Shown here piece by piece: positions 34,227 to 43,512 of a DNA stretch of 64,000 nucleotides. The stretch is from Xanthocytophaga agilis. Lineage in GTDB: Bacteria > Bacteroidota > Bacteroidia > Cytophagales > 172606-1. Made by a program: the position numbers and the translations under genes. The notes under the pieces are model-generated. The model did no database searches. It saw nothing but the letters and a program-made list of their open reading frames with translations, and was not told where the DNA came from. Where the stretch lies: NCBI RefSeq assembly GCF_030068605.1, contig NZ_JASJOU010000010.1, positions 124,001-188,000 on the forward strand, in the 5' to 3' direction. Every line of letters starts with the position of its first letter. The first letter of the stretch is position 1.

Positions 34227-34997
34227 ATGTCTAACAACTCTCTTTTTGATCTTACAGGTAAAATTGCACTGGTAACCGGATGTGATAAGGGAATTGGAAA
34301 AGGAATAGCAATTGCGTTAGCAGAGTCAGGAGCTGATATTATTGGAGTATCTCGTTCCATACCACTGACAGATAGTTCCATTGAGCAGGAAGTGCGTACA
34401 CTCGGGAGAAATTTTAAGGCCTATCAGGCTGATTTCTCTGTTCGCGGTTCCGTTTATCAGTTTATCAATCAGGTAAAGGCAGACTTTCCCCAAATAGATA
34501 TTTTGTTTAATAATGCAGGTACTATCATGCGTCAGCCAGCGGCAGAACACTCCGATGAATATTGGGACAGAGTACTGGACATCAATCTGGATGCTCAGTT
34601 TATCCTGGCTCGAGAACTAGGCAAGGATATGGTAGCCCGTGGAAGTGGGAAGATTGTCTTTACGGCCTCTCTGCTTAGTTTTCAGGGAGGAATCAATGTA
34701 CCTGGATATGCAGCAAGCAAAGGGGCTATTGCTAGTCTGACGAAAGCCTTGTCAAATGAATGGGCCAGTAAGGGTGTAAATGTAAATGCGATAGCGCCTG
34801 GGTATATTGCTACCGATAATACAGAGGCTTTACGCAATGACCCTGTACGCAGCAAATCCATTCTGGATCGCATTCCGGCTGCTCGCTGGGGAGAGATTGA
34901 GGACTTTAAAGGACCAGCGGTTTTTATGGCATCCAAAGCTTCAGATTATGTACATGGCACTATCCTTACAGTAGATGGTGGCTGGATGGGAAGATAA
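34227..34997 (+). CDS. kduD: 2-dehydro-3-deoxy-D-gluconate 5-dehydrogenase
   Basis: A 256-residue classical SDR. The cofactor motif TGCDKGIGKG is at residues 17-26, NNAG at 95-98, catalytic S148, and Y161/K165 in YAASK. The GYIATDNTEALRND loop is characteristic of KduD. It converts 3-deoxy-D-glycero-2,5-hexodiulosonate (DKII) to 2-keto-3-deoxygluconate with NAD(P)H, in the unsaturated-uronate branch of pectin breakdown. It is the first gene of the rightward pectin locus, 66 bp before kduI. The reversal of the usual kduI-kduD order is unremarkable in this phylum. Confidence 0.93.
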   Translation: MSNNSLFDLTGKIALVTGCDKGIGKGIAIALAESGADIIGVSRSIPLTDSSIEQEVRTLGRNFKAYQADFSVRGSVYQFINQVKADFPQIDILFNNAGTIMRQPAAEHSDEYWDRVLDINLDAQFILARELGKDMVARGSGKIVFTASLLSFQGGINVPGYAASKGAIASLTKALSNEWASKGVNVNAIAPGYIATDNTEALRNDPVRSKSILDRIPAARWGEIEDFKGPAVFMASKASDYVHGTILTVDGGWMGR

Positions 34998-35063
34998 CAG
35001 AGACCAATACTCATTTTTAACAAATCATACAATCTTACCTTACAAAGGCTTTCCTGAACTCGT

Positions 35064-35894
35064 ATGGAAATAAGACATCAAAATAGTCCCAAAGAAGTAG
35101 CTACATTCAATACCCAACAGTTGCGTGACACCTTTCTGATTGAAAAGCTGTTTGAAGCAGATCAGATCAGTTTTGTATACTCTCACTATGACAGAGTAAT
35201 TGTAGGTGGATCAGCTCCTGTAAACCAAACCATCTCATTACCCAATCCGGAGGGCTTAAAAGCCAACTTCTTTCTGGAAAGAAGAGAGATAGGCATTATC
35301 AATGTAGGAGGCAAAGGGCAAATTATTGTAGACGGGACTTCGTATGATGTCAACAAAATGGATTGTGTATATGCAGGCAAAGGTGTCAAATCTATAGAAT
35401 TCAAGAGTCTAGAGGCAGGAGATCCTGCAAAGTTTTTCTGGTTGTCTTCTCCGGCACATCAAACCTATCCAACAAAATTATTAACTAAAGAACAAGCTAA
35501 CCCCACCAACATGGGGGCGGCAGAAACAGCGAATCAACGTACTATTTACAAATACATTCACCTGGATGGCATTCAAAGCTGTCAGCTGGTGATGGGGCTT
35601 ACGGTACTTTATTCGGGTAGTGTATGGAATACCATGCCACCACATACACACGACCGTCGTATGGAAGTGTACTGTTACTTTGATATACCCGAAAATCAGC
35701 GTGTTTTACACCTGATGGGAGATCCCGCTGAAACACGTCATATCTGGACTGCCAACCATCAGGCACTGATATCTCCACCCTGGTCTATTCACTCCGGCTG
35801 TGGTACGGCAAGCTACTCATTTATCTGGGGTATGGCAGGAGAAAATCAGGTATTTACAGACATGGATGGAGTACAGGTTTCTGACCTGAGATAA
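35064..35894 (+). CDS. kduI: 5-dehydro-4-deoxy-D-glucuronate isomerase
   Basis: A 276-residue KduI/IolB-type cupin. Metal-binding H194 and H196 (PPHTHDRRMEVY), E201 and H243 (PPWSIHSGCGTASY) are in place. The N-terminal RDTFLIEKLFEADQISFVYSHYDR stretch is the family signature. It isomerises 4-deoxy-L-threo-5-hexosulose uronate (DKI) to DKII, feeding KduD. Length is the family norm (about 278). A hairpin at 35980-36011 separates it from the GH28 fusion gene. Confidence 0.95.
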   Translation: MEIRHQNSPKEVATFNTQQLRDTFLIEKLFEADQISFVYSHYDRVIVGGSAPVNQTISLPNPEGLKANFFLERREIGIINVGGKGQIIVDGTSYDVNKMDCVYAGKGVKSIEFKSLEAGDPAKFFWLSSPAHQTYPTKLLTKEQANPTNMGAAETANQRTIYKYIHLDGIQSCQLVMGLTVLYSGSVWNTMPPHTHDRRMEVYCYFDIPENQRVLHLMGDPAETRHIWTANHQALISPPWSIHSGCGTASYSFIWGMAGENQVFTDMDGVQVSDLR

Positions 35895-35979
35895 AAATTG
35901 TAAGACATAGAATAATCAGAGTGATTCTATAAAGAAACTTTTAACAAGTCCTATATAAATAGGGGTATCAAGTTCACGC

Positions 35980-36011
35980 AATCAGGGCAGGCATATTGCC
36001 TGTTCCTGATT
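35980..36011 (+). terminator. Hairpin between kduI and the GH28 fusion gene
   Basis: AATCAGG pairs with CCTGATT and, inside it, CAGGC with GCCTG, followed by TTTC. It begins 85 bp after kduI and ends 22 bp before the next start codon. It may attenuate read-through so that the two dehydrogenase/isomerase genes and the pectinase genes are expressed at different levels (inference). Confidence 0.5.
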
Positions 36012-36032
36012 TTCAACTGTCGTTATCTTCTT

Positions 36033-38366
36033 ATGAAAAAATATCTGATTTATACATCAGCCCTCCTGCTGCTTACAGCCTTCTCATTTCTGGACTCCAA
36101 ACCGAGGATATTTCTGATTGGAGACTCTACCATGGCCAATAAAGCCCCTTCAGATGCTCCTGAAACAGGTTGGGGAATGGTATTTTCTGAGTTCTTTACA
36201 ACTGATGTAGAAATACAGAATCATGCAGTAAATGGACGTAGTACCAAAAGCTTCCGGACGTTAGGGCATTGGGACAAAGTACACAATCAGTTACAGAAGG
36301 GAGACTGGGTATTGATTCAGTTTGGACACAATGACCAGAAAGTAAGTGACACCTCCCGCTATGCTGCACCTCAGACTGACTATAAGCAAAACCTGATTCG
36401 ATATATCAAAGAAACACGGGCAAAAGGAGCTTCACCTATACTACTTACTCCCGTTATGCGCCGTAAGTTTGACGAGAACGGAAACTTTGTAGATCAGCAT
36501 GGTGACTATCCGGCAGTGGTAAAAGCGGTTGCCAAAGAGCTGAATGTCCCTTTAATTGATCTGCATGAAGCCAGTCGTAAGGTAATAGTAAATCATGGAG
36601 TAGAGGGGTCAAAGCAGTTATTTATGCATCTGGAAGGAAAAGTTTATCCTAAATTTCCGGAGAAGAAGATTGATGACACCCATTTTTCAAAATATGGCGC
36701 TTCTGTAATGGCTTCTCTGGTCGCAGATGCGATTAAGACACAAAATATTCCACTGGCTTCTTACCTGGAAAAGTTCTCACCTGAGAAATATACGTATGAG
36801 TTACCAGCAGTACAGGAACCTGCATTTCGGAAAGATACTTTCTCTATTGTCACCTATGGAGCCAAAGCAGATGGTATCACACTAAACACGAAGGCTATTG
36901 CAGAGGCAATAGATGCCTGCAACAAAGCTGGTGGTGGAACAGTACTGATTCCACAAGGCTTATGGGTTACAGGGCCTGTCGTATTAAAAAGCAATATCAA
37001 CCTGCATCTTGTCAAAGGTGCTATCCTACAGTTTTCCTCAGATTTTAATCAATATCCACTGGTACAAACCAACTGGGAAGGCTTACCTGCAGTACGTTGT
37101 CAGCAACCAATTTCTGGTACAGATCTGGAGAATATAGCCATTACAGGTACAGGTATCATTGATGGAGCCGGAGATGCCTGGCGACCTGTAAAGAAAAGCA
37201 AACTGACAGCCGGACAATGGCAAAAACTGACAACTTCAGGCGGGGTATTATCGGATAATAAAGAAACCTGGTATCCCTCTGAGAAGGCTTATAAAGGATC
37301 ATTGACACCCAAAGCAGGAGTACTGGAGCCTGGTAAAGAAAAAGATGTCACATCCATCAAAGATTTTCTACGTCCCAATCTGCTGGTACTGACCAATTGC
37401 AAACGTGTATTATTAGAGAGTATTACCTTTCAGAACTCTCCGGCGTGGTGTCTGCATCCACTTCTGTGTGAGCATATTACCTTGCGCAATCTCTATGTAA
37501 AAAATCCGTGGTATGCGCAGAATGGGGATGGTGTAGATCTGGAATCCTGCAGGAATGGAGTAATTGAAGACTGTACGTTTGATGTAGGGGATGATGGTAT
37601 CTGTATTAAATCCGGTCGTGATGAAGAAGGTCGCAAACGTGGCGTTCCTACAGAAAACATTAGTATACGTAACTCTACTGTCTATCATGCACATGGTGGC
37701 TTTGTGATTGGCAGTGAGATGTCCGGAGGAGCCAGAAACCTGTTTGTATCCAATTGTACTTTCATGGGTACCGATGTCGGACTACGCTTTAAAACTACCC
37801 GTGGACGAGGAGGCATTGTAGAAAAGATCTATGTGAAAGACATTCAAATGACCAACATTGCTGGAGAGGCTATCTTGTTTGATATGTATTACAGCGCCAA
37901 AGATCCTGTTCCTCAGCCGGGAGACAAGAACGAATTGCCTGTAATAGAATCCAAACCTGTCAATGAAGGTACACCACAATTCAGAGACTTCTATGTACAT
38001 CATGTCATTTGTCAGGGTGCCGAAACAGCCATTATGGTACGGGGATTGCCTGAAATGAATGTAAAAGATATTCTGATCGAAAATGCAATGATTCAGAGTA
38101 AAAAGGGATTGGTGTGTATTGAGGGCAGTCATATTCAGCTAAAGAATATTGTACTGCTTCCAGAAGAGAAAACAGTTATGCAGATTCAGAATAGCCAGCA
38201 GGTAGTGCTGGATAATATCCGTTACCCAGAAAATACAGACCTTCTGGTGAAGGTTACAGGTGATCGCTCCAAAAACATCCGATTGCTGAATACGGATGGA
38301 ACCAAAGCCAAAAAGGAAATCGAACTCGGCGAAAAAGTATCCGCCAAAGTAATTCAGAAAAAATAA
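36033..38366 (+). CDS. SGNH esterase (CE12-like) fused to GH28 polygalacturonase
   Basis: A 777-residue exported enzyme with a signal peptide ending near residue 22. Residues 24-250 form an SGNH/rhamnogalacturonan acetylesterase domain: nucleophile S32 in GDSTMA, NHAVNGRSTKSF, QFGHNDQK, and the catalytic Asp/His in DDTHFSKYG near 214-222. Residues 270-740 form a GH28 right-handed beta-helix: NGDGVDLESC (about 497-506), VGDDGICIKSG (about 518-528) and HGGFVIGSEMSGG (about 553-565) supply the catalytic aspartates and histidine. It should remove acetyl groups and hydrolyse the same galacturonan chain in the periplasm. The fusion is seen in other Bacteroidota. Confidence 0.92.
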   Translation: MKKYLIYTSALLLLTAFSFLDSKPRIFLIGDSTMANKAPSDAPETGWGMVFSEFFTTDVEIQNHAVNGRSTKSFRTLGHWDKVHNQLQKGDWVLIQFGHNDQKVSDTSRYAAPQTDYKQNLIRYIKETRAKGASPILLTPVMRRKFDENGNFVDQHGDYPAVVKAVAKELNVPLIDLHEASRKVIVNHGVEGSKQLFMHLEGKVYPKFPEKKIDDTHFSKYGASVMASLVADAIKTQNIPLASYLEKFSPEKYTYELPAVQEPAFRKDTFSIVTYGAKADGITLNTKAIAEAIDACNKAGGGTVLIPQGLWVTGPVVLKSNINLHLVKGAILQFSSDFNQYPLVQTNWEGLPAVRCQQPISGTDLENIAITGTGIIDGAGDAWRPVKKSKLTAGQWQKLTTSGGVLSDNKETWYPSEKAYKGSLTPKAGVLEPGKEKDVTSIKDFLRPNLLVLTNCKRVLLESITFQNSPAWCLHPLLCEHITLRNLYVKNPWYAQNGDGVDLESCRNGVIEDCTFDVGDDGICIKSGRDEEGRKRGVPTENISIRNSTVYHAHGGFVIGSEMSGGARNLFVSNCTFMGTDVGLRFKTTRGRGGIVEKIYVKDIQMTNIAGEAILFDMYYSAKDPVPQPGDKNELPVIESKPVNEGTPQFRDFYVHHVICQGAETAIMVRGLPEMNVKDILIENAMIQSKKGLVCIEGSHIQLKNIVLLPEEKTVMQIQNSQQVVLDNIRYPENTDLLVKVTGDRSKNIRLLNTDGTKAKKEIELGEKVSAKVIQKK

Positions 38367-38390
38367 AAGACAGACTTTACACAATCAGAT

Positions 38391-38738
38391 ATGTCAGACG
38401 CTATTCAGACAAACGTATTTATTAAGGATCAGGACATTGCCTGGGAAGTTGTAGGGCAAGGAGTTAAACGTAAGGTGATGGCCTACAATCAGGATCTTAT
38501 GATGGTCAAAGTTGCTTTTGAAACAGGAGGCGTGGGTGCATTGCATCATCACTACCATACCCAGATAAGTTATGTAGAAAGTGGTGCCTTCGAAATTACC
38601 ATTGCTGATGAAAAGCAGGTCCTGAAGAAAGGAGATGTCTATTTTATTCCCCCGGATGTAATACATGGTGCACTCTGTCTGGAAGAGGGTGTACTGGTAG
38701 ATGTATTTAATCCGCTACGGGAAGACTTTATAAAATAA
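38391..38738 (+). CDS. kdgF: Cupin KdgF, unsaturated uronate ketonisation
   Basis: A 115-residue single-domain cupin. Metal ligands H52-H54, H56 and Q58 lie in LHHHYHTQISYVESG and the C-terminal H92 in IPPDVIHGA. It has the KdgF signature VKRKVMAYNQDLMMVKV near the start and VLVDVFNPLREDF at the end. KdgF converts 4,5-unsaturated galacturonate released by unsaturated uronyl hydrolases into the linear ketone DKI. It lies 24 bp after the GH28 fusion and before GH105, which makes its substrate. Confidence 0.92.
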   Translation: MSDAIQTNVFIKDQDIAWEVVGQGVKRKVMAYNQDLMMVKVAFETGGVGALHHHYHTQISYVESGAFEITIADEKQVLKKGDVYFIPPDVIHGALCLEEGVLVDVFNPLREDFIK

Positions 38739-38809
38739 GTTTAGACAACCTCTAACATAAGCCACTCTTGTTTGTAAAAACAAAGTACAAACCCATAAAT
38801 GACCTTCTC

Positions 38810-40729
38810 ATGAAAAAACAACTTCTGATATGCTATTGCATGCTGGGATTTTTTGTATCTGCAATGGCACAGACACCCACCTGGTCAGAACGAATGACAA
38901 CCAGCATAATGGATGCCAATAAAGATTCGATTTCCTATCCCGGAGGAAGAGCTAACTGGAACTATGAAGAAGGTTTATTTCTGAAAGCTGTGGAAAGAGT
39001 GTGGTTCCGTACAGGAGATGCCGCCTACTATCGCTATATCAAGAAAATAATTGATGGGTTTGTGATGGAGGATGGTAGCATCCGAACCTATAAAATGGAT
39101 GAGTATAACAGTGATCATATCACTCCGGGACGATCTCTACTGATGTTGTATCAGCAAACTGGTCAGGAAAAATACAAACTTGCTGCTCAGGTACTTCGTC
39201 AGCAGCTAAAAAACCAGCCACGAACCAAAGAAGGGGGATTCTGGCATAAAAAACGGTATCCTTACCAGATGTGGCTGGATGGCTTGTATATGGCTGAGCC
39301 TTTCTATGCAGAATATAGCATTTTATTTGATGAGCCTGACAATTTCAATGACATCATCAATCAGTTTGTATGGATGGAACAAAATGCCCGCGATGAGAAA
39401 ACAGGTTTGCTGTATCATGGATGGGATGAAAGTCGGGAACAGAAATGGGCAGATCCTGCAACCGGAAAGTCTCCTAACTTCTGGAGCCGTGCCATGGGCT
39501 GGTATGCTATGGCATTAGTAGATGTACTGGACTATATCCCTGCCAATCATCCACGCCGTAAAGAACTAATCCCTATTCTGGATCGCCTTATGACTGCTGT
39601 TATCAAATACCAGGACCCTAAAGAAGGGGCATGGTATCAGGTAACAGATAAACTTACAGGCAAAGGAAACTACATGGAAGCTTCTGGCTCTTGTATGTTT
39701 GTCTATGCTCTGGCTAAAGGTGTTCGGATGGGCTATTTGAAAGATTCGTTTATGGTTAATGCCCGCAAAGGATATGAAGGCATTCTGAAGAATTTCATTT
39801 CTACAGATGACAAAGGCATGATTCACCTGGAGAAGACTGTATCTGTAAGTGGACTAGGTGGAGATCCATATCGTGATGGAAGCTACGAATACTACCTCAG
39901 CGAACGCATACGCAAAGATGATCTGAAAGGTGTTGGCCCTTTTATCATGGCAAGTATCGAGATGGAAATTGCACCAGATCTGTCTGTAGGCAAAGGCAAA
40001 ACAGTAGCATTGGATTATTATTTCAATAACGAATACCGCAAAACAAAAGAAGGTAAAACAGAACGTTTCCACTATACCTGGGATGATCCCAAAGATTCTG
40101 GTTATTCGCTATGGGGTAACATATTCCAGGAGTACGGCAGCCAGACCGTTGCTATACCAGACGCACCTTCTGCTGCTAATCTTAAAAATGTAGATGTCTA
40201 TATTATTGTAGACCCTGATACACCCAAAGAAACCGCCAATCCCAACTACATTCAGCCTTCGCATGTAAATACGATCAGCGCCTGGGTAAAGAATGGTGGT
40301 ACGCTTGTACTTCTGGCCAATGATACGGCGAATGTAGAATGGAAACACTTTAATACATTAACCAAAGCTTTCGGGATCGAGTTTACAGGCAAAAGCCGCA
40401 ACATGGTCAAAAACGATGTGTTTGAGCAAGGTAAATTTGATATCCCAGCCAACCATCCCATCTTCAAAGATCCTAAAAAAATCTTTGTCAAAGAACTTCT
40501 GACTTTGTCTGTAAAAGCTCCTGCTAAATCTATCTTGTCAGAAGGAGGAGATGTAGTGATGGCAGTTGCCAATGTGGGAAAAGGGAAAGTCTTCGTATTG
40601 GGAGATCCCTGGATCTACAATGAATACCTGAATGGCAAACGCCTCCCTATGGAATATGAAAACTTTAAGGCGGCTAAAAATTTATCTGCCTGGCTGTTGT
40701 CTGGCAATAGTTCTATAGCTAAAAAATAA
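38810..40729 (+). CDS. GH105 unsaturated rhamnogalacturonyl hydrolase with C-terminal GATase-like domain
   Basis: About 639 residues from ATG 38810 (MKKQLLICYCMLGFFVSAMA is a signal peptide; an upstream in-frame start at 38768 would precede it). Residues ~25-390 form the (alpha/alpha)6 barrel of GH88/GH105, with WNYEEGLFLKAVERVW, MWLDGLYMAEPFYAEY, HGWDESREQKWADP and FWSRAMGWYAMALVDVLDYIP. Residues ~420-639 form a Rossmann-like DUF4350/ThuA-like region (DVYIIVDPDTPKETANPNYI, GTLVLLANDTANVEW, KGKVFVLGDPWIYN) whose role is unknown. It removes the unsaturated galacturonyl residue from lyase products, yielding the substrate for KdgF. Confidence 0.92.
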   Translation: MKKQLLICYCMLGFFVSAMAQTPTWSERMTTSIMDANKDSISYPGGRANWNYEEGLFLKAVERVWFRTGDAAYYRYIKKIIDGFVMEDGSIRTYKMDEYNSDHITPGRSLLMLYQQTGQEKYKLAAQVLRQQLKNQPRTKEGGFWHKKRYPYQMWLDGLYMAEPFYAEYSILFDEPDNFNDIINQFVWMEQNARDEKTGLLYHGWDESREQKWADPATGKSPNFWSRAMGWYAMALVDVLDYIPANHPRRKELIPILDRLMTAVIKYQDPKEGAWYQVTDKLTGKGNYMEASGSCMFVYALAKGVRMGYLKDSFMVNARKGYEGILKNFISTDDKGMIHLEKTVSVSGLGGDPYRDGSYEYYLSERIRKDDLKGVGPFIMASIEMEIAPDLSVGKGKTVALDYYFNNEYRKTKEGKTERFHYTWDDPKDSGYSLWGNIFQEYGSQTVAIPDAPSAANLKNVDVYIIVDPDTPKETANPNYIQPSHVNTISAWVKNGGTLVLLANDTANVEWKHFNTLTKAFGIEFTGKSRNMVKNDVFEQGKFDIPANHPIFKDPKKIFVKELLTLSVKAPAKSILSEGGDVVMAVANVGKGKVFVLGDPWIYNEYLNGKRLPMEYENFKAAKNLSAWLLSGNSSIAKK

Positions 40730-40767
40730 GCAGTGCCCTCTGCACATCGTCAAAACAAGATCGACTC

Positions 40768-41853
40768 ATGAAAGGATTTTTATGCATGGTATTGCTTTTA
40801 TGTGGGATAATGGGTAGTGCTAGTGGACAACGGATAGTGGTTGCTCAGGATGGCTCCGGTAAATTTCGAAATATCCAGGACGCCATCAACAGTCTGGATA
40901 CACTTTCTCAAACAGAACGCGTAGTTTTTATAAAGAATGGTGTCTATAATGAGAAGCTGTTTATTACCCGATCCTATGTGCGTTTACAGGGGGAGAGCGA
41001 GAAAGGGGTGATTATCCAAACGTCATTACCTAGAGATGTCTGGCGTTGCGCCAACCCGGATGACTGGGGTGCAGCCACTGTAAATGTAAAAGGGCATGAT
41101 CTGACTTTTGAGAACCTTACCATACTGAATACATACGGTTTTACAGCAACCAAAGATACTGTTGTAAACTGTGTAGGTGAATCCGGGCAAAATAGTGGTA
41201 CTAAAAAAGCCTATGCATTACCTCGTGAAGCGAACGAACCGGAAGGTTCAAAGATAGTTCGTAAAAATGGTCATCAGTTTTCCATGCGGTCATTTCCGGG
41301 AGCTATCCGCCTTGTCTTCAAAAACTGCACCTTACGGGCAGGTGGTGGAGATACAGTGAGTCCCTGGGATGTAGAAGCAGGAATGTACTATTTTCAGAAT
41401 TGTACCATGGAAGGCGATGTTGACTTTTATTGTCCCCGTGGCTGGGCGTATGCTGAGGAGTGTCGATTTATTTGTCATAATCTGAATGCCGCTATCTGGC
41501 ATGATGGTTCCAGCAATGCCTCCTGCAAAACAGTACTGAAAGATTGTGTCTTTGAAGGTGATCCCGGATTTAAACTCGGACGATTTCACAGAGAAGCACA
41601 ATTTTATCTGATCAACTGCCAGTTTGCAGAAACAATGGCTGATGCAGACATTTATTGGGTAACCTCCGCACCCAAGCCGTTACAGTGGGGTAAGCGGGTC
41701 TACTATTATAACTGTCACCGCAAAGGAGGAGACTTTATCTGGCATGCAGACAATCTGCAAACCGCCTCTGTTTCTCTCAAACAGATTACCCCGGAGTGGA
41801 CCTTCGATGGAAAATGGAATCCTCTAAAAAATAAATCCAGGCAAAAGAACTAA
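40768..41853 (+). CDS. Pectin methylesterase (CE8)
   Basis: A 361-residue exported protein with a signal peptide (MVLLLCGIMGSASG) and a right-handed beta-helix of carbohydrate esterase family 8. It opens with IVVAQDGSGKFRNIQDAINSL. The region around the catalytic aspartates is CTMEGDVDFYCPRGWAYAEECRF, where classical enzymes read GTVDFIFG. The arginine is in KLGRFHREAQFYLINC. The pattern places it in a divergent Bacteroidota subgroup. It demethylates homogalacturonan so that GH28 can act. It lies 12 bp upstream of uxaB. Confidence 0.88.
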   Translation: MKGFLCMVLLLCGIMGSASGQRIVVAQDGSGKFRNIQDAINSLDTLSQTERVVFIKNGVYNEKLFITRSYVRLQGESEKGVIIQTSLPRDVWRCANPDDWGAATVNVKGHDLTFENLTILNTYGFTATKDTVVNCVGESGQNSGTKKAYALPREANEPEGSKIVRKNGHQFSMRSFPGAIRLVFKNCTLRAGGGDTVSPWDVEAGMYYFQNCTMEGDVDFYCPRGWAYAEECRFICHNLNAAIWHDGSSNASCKTVLKDCVFEGDPGFKLGRFHREAQFYLINCQFAETMADADIYWVTSAPKPLQWGKRVYYYNCHRKGGDFIWHADNLQTASVSLKQITPEWTFDGKWNPLKNKSRQKN

Positions 41854-41865
41854 AAACCGTAAATC

Positions 41866-43395
41866 ATGAACCGTTTAGCTGAAAAATTGCTGCCTCTGCT
41901 CGAAGAGAACCCTAATGTGCTTGTTCCTACTCCTGATATGCTTCAGCTACCGGAAAAAGTGCTTCAATTCGGAACAGGCGTTTTGTTGCGGGGTCTAACT
42001 GACTACCTGATTGATAAAGCCAATCGCCAGGGTATATTCAATGGTCGGATTGTGGTTGTAAAGTCTACCGACTCGGGTGATGCTACTGCTTTTGACGAGC
42101 AGAATAACCTATACACGCTTTGTGTAAGAGGTATAGATAACGGAACCCAGATCGAAACCAATACAGTCTGCTCTGCTATCAGTCGGGTATTGTCTGCAAA
42201 AACACAATGGCAGCAGATACTGGAATGTGCTCATAACCCGGAACTACAGGTGATTGTATCCAATACCACAGAAGTAGGTATTCAGCTGGTGCAAGATGAT
42301 ATCCGGCAATCACCTCCTGTTTCGTTTCCCGGTAAGCTACTGGCATTTTTATATGAAAGATTTAATGCCTTTGCCGGAGATCCTGCCAAAGGAATGGTGA
42401 TTGTCCCAACCGAGCTGATTCCCAACAATGGTAAAAAGCTTGAGTCTATATTGTTTGAACTAGCACATCGGAATAATCTGGAAACAGAGTTTCTCGACTG
42501 GCTGGAAAACTCTAACTTTTGTTGTAATTCTCTGGTCGACCGTATCGTCCCTGGAAAACCGGATGAGGCAACCCGCCAGCAGATAACTCAGCAACTAGGC
42601 TATACGGATGATCTGCTTACCATGTCAGAAGTATATCGGTTATGGGCTATAGAAGGAAATGAACATATTCGTTCTGTTCTCTCTTTTCATCAGGCAGATG
42701 AAGGCGTGATTATAGAGCCGAATATTGAGCTGTTTCGCGAATTAAAGCTTCGTATGCTCAATGGAACGCATACACTTAGTTGTGGTCTGGCCTTTCTGAG
42801 TGGCATTACAACAGTAAAGGAAGCCATGTCAGACGAGAATATGTCAGCTTTTATCTCCAATTTGATGTTGGGAGAAATCGGAACTAGTATTCCTTATTCT
42901 ATTTCTGAAAAAGCTATTCAGCGTTTTGGCATGCAGGTGCTGGATCGCTTCCGCAATCCATTTATCGAACATCGCTGGATTAACATTACCATGGAATATA
43001 CGTCCAAGATGATTATGCGGGATATTCCGGTCTTGTTACAGTACTACAAAAACTTCGGCACTCCCCCTCCTTATATTTCACTGGGGTTTGCAGCGTATCT
43101 GCTCTTTACCAAACCAGTAAAAGAAGAAAACGATACATATTTTGGACAGGCACATGGTACATTCTATCCTATTAAAGATAGTCATGCTTCCTATTTCTAT
43201 GAGGTATGGAAAAATGCGAGCCCTGAACAGTTAGTTACCACAGTCTTGAAAAATACCAATCTCTGGGAAACAGATCTTACTACACTGCCTGGGTTTGCAG
43301 ATAAAGTAACCGAATTTTTAATTCAGATGCAGGAAAAAGGTGTCAGAGGCGTTTTATTTTCATTTTTTCCTAAAAACGTTCTGACCAGTCAATAA
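41866..43395 (+). CDS. uxaB: Tagaturonate reductase (altronate oxidoreductase)
   Basis: A 509-residue mannitol-dehydrogenase-family enzyme. The nucleotide-binding segment LQFGTGVLLRGLTDYLIDKAN lies at about 32-55. TEVGIQLVQDD, VPTELIPNNGKKLE, NSLVDRIVPG and the catalytic-lysine region LRMLNGTHTLSCGLAFLSG follow. It reduces D-tagaturonate to D-altronate with NADH. The product of UxaC, encoded downstream, is its substrate. The next enzyme, altronate dehydratase UxaA, is not in this window. A 117-bp gap before uxaC may hold an additional promoter. Confidence 0.9.
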   Translation: MNRLAEKLLPLLEENPNVLVPTPDMLQLPEKVLQFGTGVLLRGLTDYLIDKANRQGIFNGRIVVVKSTDSGDATAFDEQNNLYTLCVRGIDNGTQIETNTVCSAISRVLSAKTQWQQILECAHNPELQVIVSNTTEVGIQLVQDDIRQSPPVSFPGKLLAFLYERFNAFAGDPAKGMVIVPTELIPNNGKKLESILFELAHRNNLETEFLDWLENSNFCCNSLVDRIVPGKPDEATRQQITQQLGYTDDLLTMSEVYRLWAIEGNEHIRSVLSFHQADEGVIIEPNIELFRELKLRMLNGTHTLSCGLAFLSGITTVKEAMSDENMSAFISNLMLGEIGTSIPYSISEKAIQRFGMQVLDRFRNPFIEHRWINITMEYTSKMIMRDIPVLLQYYKNFGTPPPYISLGFAAYLLFTKPVKEENDTYFGQAHGTFYPIKDSHASYFYEVWKNASPEQLVTTVLKNTNLWETDLTTLPGFADKVTEFLIQMQEKGVRGVLFSFFPKNVLTSQ

Positions 43396-43512
43396 TGCTC
43401 AGGTATATTTTACAGCTTATAAAAAAAGTACACAACATAGTTGAAATAATTTTATTCCTAAAAAAAGAGGTGTATCATTGTCTTTTGCATTCTATACACC
43501 GTTTAGATTAAT

